Translations under genes and position numbers: made by a program
The notes under the pieces: generated by a model
Seen by the model: only the letters and a program-made list of their open reading frames with translations
The model's database searches: none
What the model was told of the DNA's origin: nothing
Part shown: in pieces, positions 21,814 through 30,661 of the stretch
Numbering within the stretch: the first letter of the stretch is position 1
Layout of the letters: every line of letters begins with the position of its first letter
NCBI RefSeq assembly: GCF_000705555.1
Contig: NZ_JMQN01000047.1
Coordinates: 186,001-250,000, forward strand
DNA: 64,000 nucleotides
Direction: 5' to 3'
Source of the DNA: Marinobacterium lacunae
GTDB taxonomy: Bacteria > Pseudomonadota > Gammaproteobacteria > Pseudomonadales > Balneatricaceae

Positions 21814-23547
21814 TTATTTCTCAAACACATACTGGCCGGGCGCCGGACAGATCGGCGCGTAGCCTGCCTCGGGATTTCCCATCGCTGGAGGCTCGACGCG
21901 TGGTCCTGATCGTTCGGACAGCCAGTTGCTCCAGGGCTCCCACCACGAGCCGTCCTGTTTGTTGAATCGGTTCAGCCATTCATCAGGCGCAATGTATTTG
22001 TCCTCGGCGCGGTTCAATGCCATACGGTAGCTGCGGCGGGGGTGCCCGGGCTCGCTGACGATACCTGCATTGTGGCCGCCGCTGGTGAGCACGAACGTGA
22101 GGTCCGTCAATACGAGGCTGTGAAGCTTATAAACCGAGCGCCAGGGCGCCACGTGATCGGTTTCGGTCGCGACGCAGAAGATCGGCACCCTTATGTCACG
22201 CAGGGAGATCGGGCGGTCATCAACGATAAACCGCCCACTGGCTAGATCGTTATTCAGGAACATTTTGCGCAGATATTGCGTATGCATCTTGTAGGGCATT
22301 CGTGTGGAGTCGGAATTCCAGGCCATCAGGTCGCTCATGGCAGGGCACTCACCGAGCAGATACTCGCTGACGATGCGTGACCAGAGCAGATCGTAGGAGC
22401 GCAACAGTGTGAAGGCACCGGCCATCTGGCTGGTATCCAGATAACCTCGGTCCCACATCATATCTTCCATATAACTGAGCTGACTTTCGTCGATGAACAG
22501 CATCAGCTCGCCGGCTTCCGTGAAGTCGGTTTGCGCGGTGAACAACGACATAGAACCGAGCCGGTCATCTTCATCGCGGGCCATTGCCGCGGCGGTTGTT
22601 GCCAGCAATGTGCCACCTAAACAGTATCCGGCCGCATGGACCTTGCGGTTAGGAACAATGGCCGTGATCGCTTTCAACGCATCCCGTACGCCTCGATTAA
22701 TGTAGTCCTTAATGGCCAGATCCCGATCCTCCGCATCGGGGTTGTGCCACGAAATCATAAATACTGTGTGGCCCTGTTCGACCAGGTAGCGGACCATGGA
22801 GTTGTGCTCCGATAGATCCAGAATGTAGTACTTCATGATCCAGGCAGGCACGATCAGGATGGGGTCTGCGTAAACGTCTTGAGTTTTCGGCGAATACTGG
22901 ATCAGCTCTATCAGGTTGTTTTTGTAAACAACCTGACCTTCGGTGGCGGCCAGGTTGCGTCCGACACAGTATTCACTGCAATCAGGTGGGGCGCCGAGGG
23001 TGTATGCCTGCAGATCTTCCAGCAAGTTCTGCATTCCCTGATAGAGGCTATTGCCACCGGTTTCCAGTGCGCGATTGATAACCTTGGGGTTGGTGGACAT
23101 GAAATTGGTAGGTGAGAGCATATCCAACCACTGGCGGGCGGCGAAATGGACGACATTTTCATGGTGTTTGCTCACGCCGGGAATGCCGGTAGTCGCATAG
23201 TGCCACCACTGCTCGTGAAGCAGAAAGCCTTGTGCAATGGCATTGAAAGGGAATTTTGCCCAAGCAGGGTCATTAAAGCGTCGGTCCTGCGCACGAGGCT
23301 CGATCAATGGCGCTGTCTGAGGGTCGACTGCCGCGCGAGCGCTCCATACCTGATACGCCTGATGCTTGCGCAGCATGTTTTCAGCGAGCTCGCTCATTTT
23401 GCCAGGGGAGTGTGCCAGGTGGATCAGCCAGTCCAGATACGCAAGTGTCAGGGATGCCGGTGAAATACCTTGGGTTAAGCGGCCCTCCAATGCGTGGATG
23501 ACGCGGTCTACACTGTTCTTGAGTTCCGTGAAGCTGGTGTGTGTCAT
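21814..23547 (-). CDS. phaC: Poly(3-hydroxyalkanoate) synthase (first paralogue)
   Basis: Polymerises hydroxyacyl-CoA into PHA at the granule surface. It has 577 residues from ATG 23547 (GGAG 10 bases upstream); the frame stays open to 23688, but the added 47 residues look non-coding. The alpha/beta-hydrolase core has the lipase-like box GYCLGGTLL carrying the catalytic cysteine, the aspartate in TETDHVAPW and the histidine in GGHNAGIV. The C-terminal SWWEPWSNWL is a PhaC trait. The N-terminal 80 residues differ from the second PhaC at the window end, so the two are paralogues and not a recent duplication. No phaA, phaB or phasin gene is adjacent. Confidence 0.92.
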   Translation of the reverse strand: MTHTSFTELKNSVDRVIHALEGRLTQGISPASLTLAYLDWLIHLAHSPGKMSELAENMLRKHQAYQVWSARAAVDPQTAPLIEPRAQDRRFNDPAWAKFPFNAIAQGFLLHEQWWHYATTGIPGVSKHHENVVHFAARQWLDMLSPTNFMSTNPKVINRALETGGNSLYQGMQNLLEDLQAYTLGAPPDCSEYCVGRNLAATEGQVVYKNNLIELIQYSPKTQDVYADPILIVPAWIMKYYILDLSEHNSMVRYLVEQGHTVFMISWHNPDAEDRDLAIKDYINRGVRDALKAITAIVPNRKVHAAGYCLGGTLLATTAAAMARDEDDRLGSMSLFTAQTDFTEAGELMLFIDESQLSYMEDMMWDRGYLDTSQMAGAFTLLRSYDLLWSRIVSEYLLGECPAMSDLMAWNSDSTRMPYKMHTQYLRKMFLNNDLASGRFIVDDRPISLRDIRVPIFCVATETDHVAPWRSVYKLHSLVLTDLTFVLTSGGHNAGIVSEPGHPRRSYRMALNRAEDKYIAPDEWLNRFNKQDGSWWEPWSNWLSERSGPRVEPPAMGNPEAGYAPICPAPGQYVFEK

Positions 23548-23713
23548 AACGACGAGACTCCTTATGCTCGATCGGATCCTGAAGTGGGCCGATCGCGTCC
23601 TGTTCGGGTCTGGTGTTGCTGCAGACTTCCTGATGGCTGTTTGTCTATGCTTAGTGCGGACATTGTGATGCCGATGAGCCCCTAGCATAGTCGCCCGGAA
23701 GTACAGTATCTAG

Positions 23714-23730
23714 ATTGCGCATTGCACAAT
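23714..23730. promoter_or_regulatory. Near-perfect 17-bp palindrome upstream of phaC
   Basis: ATTGCGCA-T-TGCACAAT (7 of 8 arm positions complementary) lies 167 bp upstream of the phaC start, in the phaC/pat divergent region. It is a plausible repressor operator for PHA genes, but which regulator binds is unknown. Confidence 0.4.
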
Positions 23731-23771
23731 AAAGTTCGAGTCTTGGCGCAAAACGTGTTGGGGGGCGTACG

Positions 23772-23879
23772 ATGAAGGTCAACCAGTCAATTGAAAAGAG
23801 GGTTCAGATCATGTATCTGCTCATTTTGCTGCATCTGCGAACTCCCCAGGCTGGATTCCTGTTCCAGAGTCAGACATAG
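23772..23879 (+). CDS. Possible 35-residue small protein or leader peptide
   Basis: ATG at 23772 is preceded by GGGGGG at a spacing of about six bases, an unusually good ribosome site for a non-coding gap. The 35-residue product begins MKVNQSIEKRVQIMYLLILL, with a short hydrophobic stretch at 14-21, and ends at TAG 23877-23879. It lies 36 bases before the pat gene on the same strand, so it could be a leader peptide. No homologue is known to me, and chance is a real possibility. Confidence 0.25.
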   Translation: MKVNQSIEKRVQIMYLLILLHLRTPQAGFLFQSQT

Positions 23880-23915
23880 TCCCAGTACCAGCCGGATGAA
23901 TGCAGGATTGTTCGA

Positions 23916-26651
23916 GTGTCTACCCGATATCTGAAGCGTTTTTTCAAACCTCGATCCATCGCGGTATTCGGAGCCTCGGAGCGAGAGGACAGCATGGGCG
24001 GTATCGTGCTGCGCAACCTTCTCGAAAGCGGCTTTGAAGGTCCATTGATGGCGGTGAATTCAAAAGGCTACGAGCAGGTAAACGGTGTTGCCTGTTATGC
24101 CGGCGTGGCTGAACTGCCGGAGATGCCTGATTTGGCCATTATTTGTTCGCCGCCGGATGCGGTAGCCGGGATTGTTCGCAAGCTCGGCGCCAATATGGTC
24201 AAGGCCGCTTTGATACTCACCGGTGGTCTGTCGCTGCATCAAAGCAGCCATGCGCGGGCGCTTCGCGAAGAGGTGCGAGAGGCGGCAAGGCCCTATGGCA
24301 TCCGCATTTTGGGGCCGGACTGCATGGGCATGCTTGTGCCGGGCTCAAAACTCAACGCCAGCTATTCACACGTCAATATTCTCAAGGGCAAGGTGGCCTA
24401 CGTGGGCCAGTCCGGCTTGCTGGGAACCGCGATGATCGACTGGGCCAACGGCCAGGAGATCGGTTTTTCCCACTTCCTGACGCTAGGCGACGGCGTGGAT
24501 GTGGACCTGCCCTCTATTATCGATTACCTGGCCCGAGATCCCTGGACGCATGCCATTCTTTTGCAGATGGACAGGGTGATCGGTGACGCCCGTAACTTTG
24601 TGTCTGCCATACGCTCGGCATCCCGTAACAAGCTTGTGCTGGTGCTAAAATCGAACATTATTCAGGATGCTGAGCACAAGCTGGAACTCGCTCCGGGTAT
24701 TGCCGATCCGGACCTTGTCTATGATGCAGCGCTTCGCCGGGCGGGTGTTGTTCGAGTCGAAACAGCGGATGAGCTGTTTAACGCACTTGAAACGCTTTCG
24801 CGGATGAAACCGATGCGCGGCGAGCGTCTGGCGCTGGTCTGTAATGGCATGGGGCCGAACGCGCTGGCGACCGATCGGTTGCTTAAAAAGGGCGGTCAGC
24901 TCGCTCAGTTCACCGAAGAGACGGAACAGAAACTACTGGAGCTGTTGCCCCCCGAGGCACGTATCCAGAATCCTGTTGATCTTAATGCCGATGCGGACCC
25001 TGAGCGGTTTGCTGAAGCGACTCGGCTGTTAACCAAAGATCCCAATGTCGATGCGGTGCTTGTAATACATGCGCCTACGCGTCTGGCCGCCAGCGTAGAG
25101 ACGGCTGAAGAGGTGATCAAGGTCGCGCGGAAGACGCCACGTAATGTACTGACCTGCTGGATGGGGCGCTTCTCGGCGATTGCGGCACGCAATGCCTGTA
25201 ACGCGGCGGGTATCGCAACCTTTCTGACTCCCGAGGAAGCGGTCAATGCGTTCATGCACATGGTGGACTATCACCGTAACCAGCGTGTCATGCGGCAGAC
25301 GCCAGCGCCGTTCCAACAACAGAATACGCCCAACCGCCAGCGTGCTGGTAAGCTCATTTCAGCGGCAAGGGAGTCCGGTCGGGATTACCTGCATCATTCC
25401 GAGGCGTGTGAACTGCTGAACCTCTACGAGATTCCAACTGCCAATACCCGTTATGCCGACGATATTGCAGGTGTCGTAGACTGTGCTCGGCAGATGGGTG
25501 GCTCGGTAGCCGTCAAGGCGCTGCACAGCGCCAATGTTTATCCGTTTAGTTACGATGACAGTGCGCACCAGCGTTGGCACGATCTCGCGCTGGATCTCTA
25601 CTCGATCAACGAAGTGCGTCATGCGACGACCAAGTTGGCATACCGCGTTGGTGAGCTCTACGCATCGGATCAGATGTTCGGTTTCGCCGTGCAGCAGATG
25701 AAACGTGGATTCCAGTCGCTGCAAATCAATGTTGGTATTACCCGTGACCCAGTTTTCGGTCCACTTCTGGTATTCGGTGTCGGCGGCTATACCGTCGATG
25801 TGCTGGCAGATCGAAACATCATGCTGCCACCACTGAATCTGGCGCTTGCTCGCGAGATGGTCAAACGGTCGCGGGTCTATCGCATCATCGCCGAAAACAG
25901 CTATCAGGTTGAGCGGGATGTCGATCACCTTAGTGGGCTTTTACTGCGCATGTCCGAGATGCTGGTAGACCTGCCTGAACTCAATACGCTGGAGATTAAC
26001 CCGCTGCTGCTTAACAAGCGCGGCTTACTGGCGGTGGACTGTGCAGCATCCGTCGCTGAGCCCGGTCGTCTGGCTATCAGCCCCTATCCCGAGCACCTGA
26101 CAGAGCAGATCACACTAAAGCGCTCCGGGCGTCCTGCAACACTGCGTGCTATTCGCGGTGAAGATGAGCCCGCGCATCTCGAGTTCTACAACCGGTTGAG
26201 CCCCGAGTCGATTCGTTTACGTTATTTCTACAGCCGTGGCGTGCCGACGCATGATGAGTTGGCTAACTGGACGCAGATCGATTACGACCGCGAGATGGCC
26301 TTTATCGTTTCGGCACCGCGTCTCGACGCCAAGGGGTACGAAACGCTAGGGGTTGTGCGCGCTGTGACGGATGCCGATAACGTGCGAGCCGAGTTTTCGG
26401 TGGTCATAAGGGATGACCTTCAGGGCGAGGGGCTAGGTATCATCCTGATGAGAAAGATCATCGATTATTGCCGCTCACGCGGCACGCTGGAACTCTCGGG
26501 GTCCACCCTGACCACAAACAAAGGGATGCAGGCGCTGGCAAGGAGGCTCGGGTTCCGCATCAGCTATAACGCAGAGGAGGAGGTGGTCGAGATGAAGATG
26601 CTGCTCAATGAGCCGAGCGAAGACTGGCAGATCTACCGGCTACAGCAGTGA
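23916..26651 (+). CDS. patZ: Pat/PatZ-type protein lysine acetyltransferase (acyl-CoA synthetase-like + GNAT)
   Basis: The 911-residue protein has the same arrangement as E. coli PatZ (YfiQ): a CoA-binding Rossmann domain (FKPRSIAVFGASERED, about 11-26; LGPDCMGMLVPGS, about 133-145), ligase-CoA domain (SAIRSASRNKLVLVLKS near 230-246), ATP-grasp-like domain (DPVFGPLLVFGVGGYTVD near 613-630; LEINPLLLNKRGLLAVD near 692) and a C-terminal GNAT domain (GEGLGIILMRKIIDYCR near 837). Such enzymes acetylate and silence acetyl-CoA synthetase and other targets. GTG start at 23916. The link with the divergent PHA synthase gene, both drawing on acyl-CoA, is suggestive only. Confidence 0.88.
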   Translation: MSTRYLKRFFKPRSIAVFGASEREDSMGGIVLRNLLESGFEGPLMAVNSKGYEQVNGVACYAGVAELPEMPDLAIICSPPDAVAGIVRKLGANMVKAALILTGGLSLHQSSHARALREEVREAARPYGIRILGPDCMGMLVPGSKLNASYSHVNILKGKVAYVGQSGLLGTAMIDWANGQEIGFSHFLTLGDGVDVDLPSIIDYLARDPWTHAILLQMDRVIGDARNFVSAIRSASRNKLVLVLKSNIIQDAEHKLELAPGIADPDLVYDAALRRAGVVRVETADELFNALETLSRMKPMRGERLALVCNGMGPNALATDRLLKKGGQLAQFTEETEQKLLELLPPEARIQNPVDLNADADPERFAEATRLLTKDPNVDAVLVIHAPTRLAASVETAEEVIKVARKTPRNVLTCWMGRFSAIAARNACNAAGIATFLTPEEAVNAFMHMVDYHRNQRVMRQTPAPFQQQNTPNRQRAGKLISAARESGRDYLHHSEACELLNLYEIPTANTRYADDIAGVVDCARQMGGSVAVKALHSANVYPFSYDDSAHQRWHDLALDLYSINEVRHATTKLAYRVGELYASDQMFGFAVQQMKRGFQSLQINVGITRDPVFGPLLVFGVGGYTVDVLADRNIMLPPLNLALAREMVKRSRVYRIIAENSYQVERDVDHLSGLLLRMSEMLVDLPELNTLEINPLLLNKRGLLAVDCAASVAEPGRLAISPYPEHLTEQITLKRSGRPATLRAIRGEDEPAHLEFYNRLSPESIRLRYFYSRGVPTHDELANWTQIDYDREMAFIVSAPRLDAKGYETLGVVRAVTDADNVRAEFSVVIRDDLQGEGLGIILMRKIIDYCRSRGTLELSGSTLTTNKGMQALARRLGFRISYNAEEEVVEMKMLLNEPSEDWQIYRLQQ

Positions 26652-26659
26652 GCCCCACT

Positions 26660-27016
26660 CTAGGGAAGGGTTTCCGGGCAGTACATTTCGTGCAATGTGC
26701 GGATGAGGCGTTTAGCCGTATCACCCTCGAGAGAGTAGTAAATAGTCTGGGACTCGCGCCGCGTTCTTACCAGTCCATCTTTACGCAGTACGGCAAGATG
26801 CTGGGACAGGGCGCTTTGGCTTAAATCCAGACAGCGGTTTAGCTCGCTGACCGAAAGCTCCTTACCGTCCAGATGACATAGGATCAGCAAGCGGCTGTCA
26901 TTTGCCAGTGCTTTCATCAGTTTCGCCGCACGTGAGGCGTTTGCTTTCATCAGCTCAAGTGTAGGGTTTTCGGGCTGGATAGCGCAGCTTGGCGACTGCT
27001 CGGGTGCTTTGTTCAC
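26660..27016 (-). CDS. BigR/SqrR-like ArsR-family repressor, probable persulfide sensor
   Basis: A winged-helix repressor of 118 residues if started at GTG 27016; the frame is open to a GTG at 27142, but that extension is Cys-rich and unlike the family. The DNA-binding helix is LDLSQSALSQHLAVLRKDG, followed by the wing RTRRESQTIYY. Two cysteines, in LLILCHLDGKE and LHEMYCPE, occupy the positions of the redox pair of BigR and SqrR, which forms a polysulfide bridge and releases DNA. Sensing is inferred from this match. Divergent from the exporter operon, with a palindromic operator at 27195-27214 between them. The stop faces pat at 8 bases. Confidence 0.82.
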   Translation of the reverse strand: MNKAPEQSPSCAIQPENPTLELMKANASRAAKLMKALANDSRLLILCHLDGKELSVSELNRCLDLSQSALSQHLAVLRKDGLVRTRRESQTIYYSLEGDTAKRLIRTLHEMYCPETLP

Positions 27017-27194
27017 GGACGATTTCCCCGCGGCGTTACACGGCAAGTAGTGATATGGAGTGTCGATACAGCAACAGCGGGTTTCAGGCTGTGGAGCGAG
27101 GTTACCACACAAAGTTGCAGGAATGACGCTTGCATCTTTCACTGAATATTATCCCATACTGCCTGTAGCGCTCAATTATTCATTCGGATTTGTA

Positions 27195-27214
27195 GTATTA
27201 GCAATATCTAATAT
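27195..27214. promoter_or_regulatory. ArsR-type palindromic operator in front of the exporter operon
   Basis: GTATTAGCA-AT-ATCTAATAT: 9-base arms with a 2-base centre, six of nine positions symmetrical. It shares an identical right arm and the same spacing with the perfect palindrome at 33748-33767. It lies in the divergent ArsR/exporter region, 41 bases upstream of the exporter start, where binding would cover the promoter. A further AGATATTCTAAT segment at 27220-27231 may be a second, weaker half-site. Confidence 0.65.
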
Positions 27215-27254
27215 AATGCAGATATTCTAATTCGCAAATTGGGTGTAAAACCAG

Positions 27255-29840
27255 ATGAAGCTGCGTGACGCACTGCTGACTTTCTCCGTAGATCGCCCCA
27301 AGTGGGTTTTCTCACTGCTGCTGTTGCTCTGTATTCTGGCAGGCTTGCAGATCCCGTCCATAAAGGTCGACACCGACCCGGAAAACATGTTGCCGCACGA
27401 CCAGCCCGATCGAGTCTTTCATGATCAGGTAAAGGAGCGCTTCGCACTTCACGACATGATTGTCGTCGGTATGGTCAATCGGGACAGCGACCAGGGCATC
27501 TATAACCCGCAATCGCTGTCGGCGCTTCAGCGGCTCTCCGAAGAGATAAGCCGGATGGATGGGGTCATTCCAAAAGATCAGATGGCGCTGGATCGGGTAG
27601 ACAATATCACCCAGGAGGGACCCGGCACGATCCGTTTCGAGTGGATGATGAAAGAGGCCCCGTCCACACTGGAGCAGTCCGCCGAGATTCGACAGGCCGT
27701 AGAGCGTTTGCCGCTACTTGATAACACGCTGGTCTCAGGCGATGGGCGTGCCGCCGGCATCTATGTGCCGATCGAGAGCAAATCGGTTAGCTATAAGTTG
27801 TCCCAGCAAATCGAGTCGGCCATCGCGGCGCTTAACGTCAAGGATGAGTTTCACATTGCAGGCCTGCCCGTGTCCGAGGACACCTTTGGTGTTGAGATGT
27901 TCGTCCAGATGGCAATCTCTGCACCCTTGGCCGGACTGATGATCTTCATATTGATGTGGGTATTCTTCCGCAGTTTCCTGCTGATCACAGCGCCCATGCT
28001 GGTGGCGATGGCGTCGGTCATTATCACCATGGGCCTGTTGATTGGGCAGGGATACACCGTGCATATCATGAGTTCGATGATTCCGATCTTCCTGATGCCG
28101 ATTGCGGTGGTTGACTCCGTGCATATTCTCTCGGAGTTTGCAGACCGGTATAAACCGGGCGAAGACGCGAAACCCGCTGTTCTGGAGGTGCTCGGCCATC
28201 TCTTCACGCCGATGCTCTACACCTCGTTAACCTCGGCAGTAGGCTTCGCCTCTTTGGCTTTCACGCCGATACCGCCGGTTCAGATCTTCGGTCTTCACGT
28301 TGCGTTCGGCATCATGCTGGCGTTTCTGCTGACCGTGACGCTGATACCGGCTTATATCATCAGCCTTTCCCCCAAGCGGATGGCGCAACTCAAGGATCAT
28401 AATATCCAGGAAGACGACAGCAGCCGACTGGGACGCTTGATGTCGTTCATGGGCCGTCTGTCGATGATGAAAGCGCGCCTATTGGTTGTTGGATTCAGTG
28501 TTTTAACGGCCTTGAGTGTCTGGGGCGTCAGCCAGATTCAGATCAACGACAATCCGGTGCGTTGGTTCAAGTCAGATCACCGTCTGCGTGTGGCGGATCG
28601 GGTATTGAACGCGCATTTCTCAGGCACGTATGACGCCTATTTGGTGTTTGACCGCACTGAGGCACAGGATCCGATTGCGCACCTCAACTCGGAACTTGTC
28701 GCAGCACTGAACAAGGAGCCGCTCTCTGTTGATATAAAACCGGCGCTTCAGGCGATGATGGAGAGCGCCAGGGCTGAGGATTTCGATCAATACGCCAGCA
28801 TGCTGGCCAGTCAGATCGATGAGGCGAGTTTTACCCGCCCAGCGCAGGAGGAGTCCGTATGGCTGGACCTGCTGGGAAGGGTGGAGGCCGCTCAGATCGA
28901 TGCAAAGTATTTCTTGAAGCCTGACGTGCTCGAATATCTCGATAAGCTGGCCGCCGATCTTGAGACACAACCGGATGTCGGCAAGGTGAATAGCCTGCCG
29001 GTACTGGTCAAAACGGTCTACCGTGAACTCACCGGTGGAGGAGATGATCAATACCGTCTGCCGGATTCCGCACGTGGTGTGGCACAGACCATTTTGAGCT
29101 ATCAATCCTCTCACCGGCCCGATGACTTATGGCACTTCGTGACGCCGGACTACCGTTCGACATTGCTCTGGCTGCAGCTCAAAAGTGGCGACAATCAGGA
29201 TATGACTGCCGTGATGGAGCATGTCAAAGCGTACGTGGAGGCGCATCCTCTGCCGCAAGGACTGAGCGTTAACTGGGCAGGTCTGACCTATATAAATGTG
29301 GTATGGCAAGAGCAGATGGTTAACGGCATGCTCAAGAGCCTGATGAGCGCCTTTGTCATGGTATTGGTGATGATGGTGGTATTGTTCCGCTCACTCAGCA
29401 TCGGCCTGCTGGCGATGCTGCCCTTGAGTGTGACGATTCTGTTTATTTACGGGCTGATCGGGTTTGTTGGCAAGGATTATGACATGCCGATCGCTGTGCT
29501 CTCGGCTTTGACGCTGGGCCTGTCGGTCGACTTCGCGATCCACTATCTGGAGAGGGCGCGGGCAATCTATCGCCAGACGGGTAACTGGGCCGGGGCGATC
29601 GCCGATATTTACAAGGGACCGTCACGGGCGATCAGTCGAAACGCGATTGTGATCGCGATTGGATTCACGCCCCTGCTGCTCGCACCGTTGGTGCCCTACA
29701 TAACAGTTGGCTTTTTCCTGGCGTCGATTATGGCCGTGTCGGCGCTGGTTACTCTGCTGTTGTTGCCAGCCGTCATTACGCTGATAGGCAACAAGGACAA
29801 GCTTTTTCAAACCCAAGTCAGCGTGAAAGAGGAGGTCTGA
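27255..29840 (+). CDS. RND-superfamily exporter of the HAE3/MMPL type
   Basis: An inner-membrane, probably proton-driven transporter of 861 residues. There is one N-terminal helix (about 15-33), a large periplasmic loop beginning KVDTDPENMLPHDQP, five helices at about 215-370, a central single helix near 405-425, a second periplasmic loop, then five helices at about 690-845. GLSVDFAIHYLERA near 755-768 is the typical TM10-loop motif of the family. HpnN and MmpL relatives move hydrophobic or lipid cargo to the outer membrane. The following two genes supply a LolA-like carrier and an outer-membrane barrel, so the three look like one envelope-spanning route. Cargo is unknown. Confidence 0.86.
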   Translation: MKLRDALLTFSVDRPKWVFSLLLLLCILAGLQIPSIKVDTDPENMLPHDQPDRVFHDQVKERFALHDMIVVGMVNRDSDQGIYNPQSLSALQRLSEEISRMDGVIPKDQMALDRVDNITQEGPGTIRFEWMMKEAPSTLEQSAEIRQAVERLPLLDNTLVSGDGRAAGIYVPIESKSVSYKLSQQIESAIAALNVKDEFHIAGLPVSEDTFGVEMFVQMAISAPLAGLMIFILMWVFFRSFLLITAPMLVAMASVIITMGLLIGQGYTVHIMSSMIPIFLMPIAVVDSVHILSEFADRYKPGEDAKPAVLEVLGHLFTPMLYTSLTSAVGFASLAFTPIPPVQIFGLHVAFGIMLAFLLTVTLIPAYIISLSPKRMAQLKDHNIQEDDSSRLGRLMSFMGRLSMMKARLLVVGFSVLTALSVWGVSQIQINDNPVRWFKSDHRLRVADRVLNAHFSGTYDAYLVFDRTEAQDPIAHLNSELVAALNKEPLSVDIKPALQAMMESARAEDFDQYASMLASQIDEASFTRPAQEESVWLDLLGRVEAAQIDAKYFLKPDVLEYLDKLAADLETQPDVGKVNSLPVLVKTVYRELTGGGDDQYRLPDSARGVAQTILSYQSSHRPDDLWHFVTPDYRSTLLWLQLKSGDNQDMTAVMEHVKAYVEAHPLPQGLSVNWAGLTYINVVWQEQMVNGMLKSLMSAFVMVLVMMVVLFRSLSIGLLAMLPLSVTILFIYGLIGFVGKDYDMPIAVLSALTLGLSVDFAIHYLERARAIYRQTGNWAGAIADIYKGPSRAISRNAIVIAIGFTPLLLAPLVPYITVGFFLASIMAVSALVTLLLLPAVITLIGNKDKLFQTQVSVKEEV

Positions 29841-29842
29841 AT

Positions 29843-30661
29843 ATGATCACGTCAAGCAAGCGCGTACTTAAGGCGGTTTCCATGTTGGCTGTGGGTGTCC
29901 TTTGGGGGGCTCAGGCTGGCGCTGCCGATCTGACCGATGTCCAGACAATAGTGGATCAGGCGAATCTCGCCGCGTATTACCAGGGCGATGACGGACGCAG
30001 CGAAGTGAGAATGCTCATTCGCGACGATCAGGGGCGCGAACAGTTACGTCAGTTCACCATTCTTCGTAAGGATGTGGCCGATGGTGGCGATCAGCATTTT
30101 TACGTGGCGTTCAGCCGGCCAGCCGATGTGCGTAATACCGTATTTATGGTTGCCAAACATGTCGATAGAGACGATGACCGTTGGTTGTATCTACCAGATC
30201 TTGATCTTGTCAAACGTATATCGGCTGGCGACAAGCGCACCAGCTTTGTCGGTTCGCACTTCTTCTACGAAGATGTCTCGGGACGTAACCCGGCCGAGGA
30301 TGCGTTTGAGCTGCTGGAGACGACGGCGGAGCAATACCACCTCAAGGCTAGCCCTAAAGACCCGCAAAGTGTCGAGTTCAGCCGCTATGAGCTCTGGATC
30401 GACAAGGCCTCAATGTTGCCGGTGAGGATTGACTACTTCAGCAACGGGGATTCGCCCTACAGGCGTGTTGAAGCGTTGGAAGTAGAAGAGATCCAGGGCT
30501 TTCCAACCGTGGTCAAAAGTCGGGTATCCGATCTGAAGAATGGCGGCGAGACCACGATGGAGTTTGGGTTTATGAAGTATGACATCGGCATTCCTGACGA
30601 TCTGTTTACTGAACGTTCGTTGCGCACATTGCCGCGTGAATGGTTACGGAGACCGCAATGA
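29843..30661 (+). CDS. LolA-like outer-membrane lipoprotein-sorting family protein
   Basis: A periplasmic protein of 272 residues with a signal peptide at about 1-28 (VSMLAVGVLWGAQAGA, cut before ADLTD). The mature part has the LolA-like fold pattern: MLIRDDQGREQLRQFTIL (about 53-70), DDDRWLYLPDLDLVKRIS (about 111-128) and KRTSFVGSHFFYEDVSGRN (about 132-150). Such proteins often sit beside MMPL/HAE3 exporters and are presumed to shuttle lipid-like cargo. It begins 2 bases after the exporter stop and overlaps the barrel gene by 4 bases, so the three are co-translated. Confidence 0.84.
   Translation: MITSSKRVLKAVSMLAVGVLWGAQAGAADLTDVQTIVDQANLAAYYQGDDGRSEVRMLIRDDQGREQLRQFTILRKDVADGGDQHFYVAFSRPADVRNTVFMVAKHVDRDDDRWLYLPDLDLVKRISAGDKRTSFVGSHFFYEDVSGRNPAEDAFELLETTAEQYHLKASPKDPQSVEFSRYELWIDKASMLPVRIDYFSNGDSPYRRVEALEVEEIQGFPTVVKSRVSDLKNGGETTMEFGFMKYDIGIPDDLFTERSLRTLPREWLRRPQ

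Noticed and set aside
23548-23688. 47-codon upstream extension of phaC
   Set aside because: Arg/His-rich and unlike PhaC N-termini; a better SD precedes ATG 23547.
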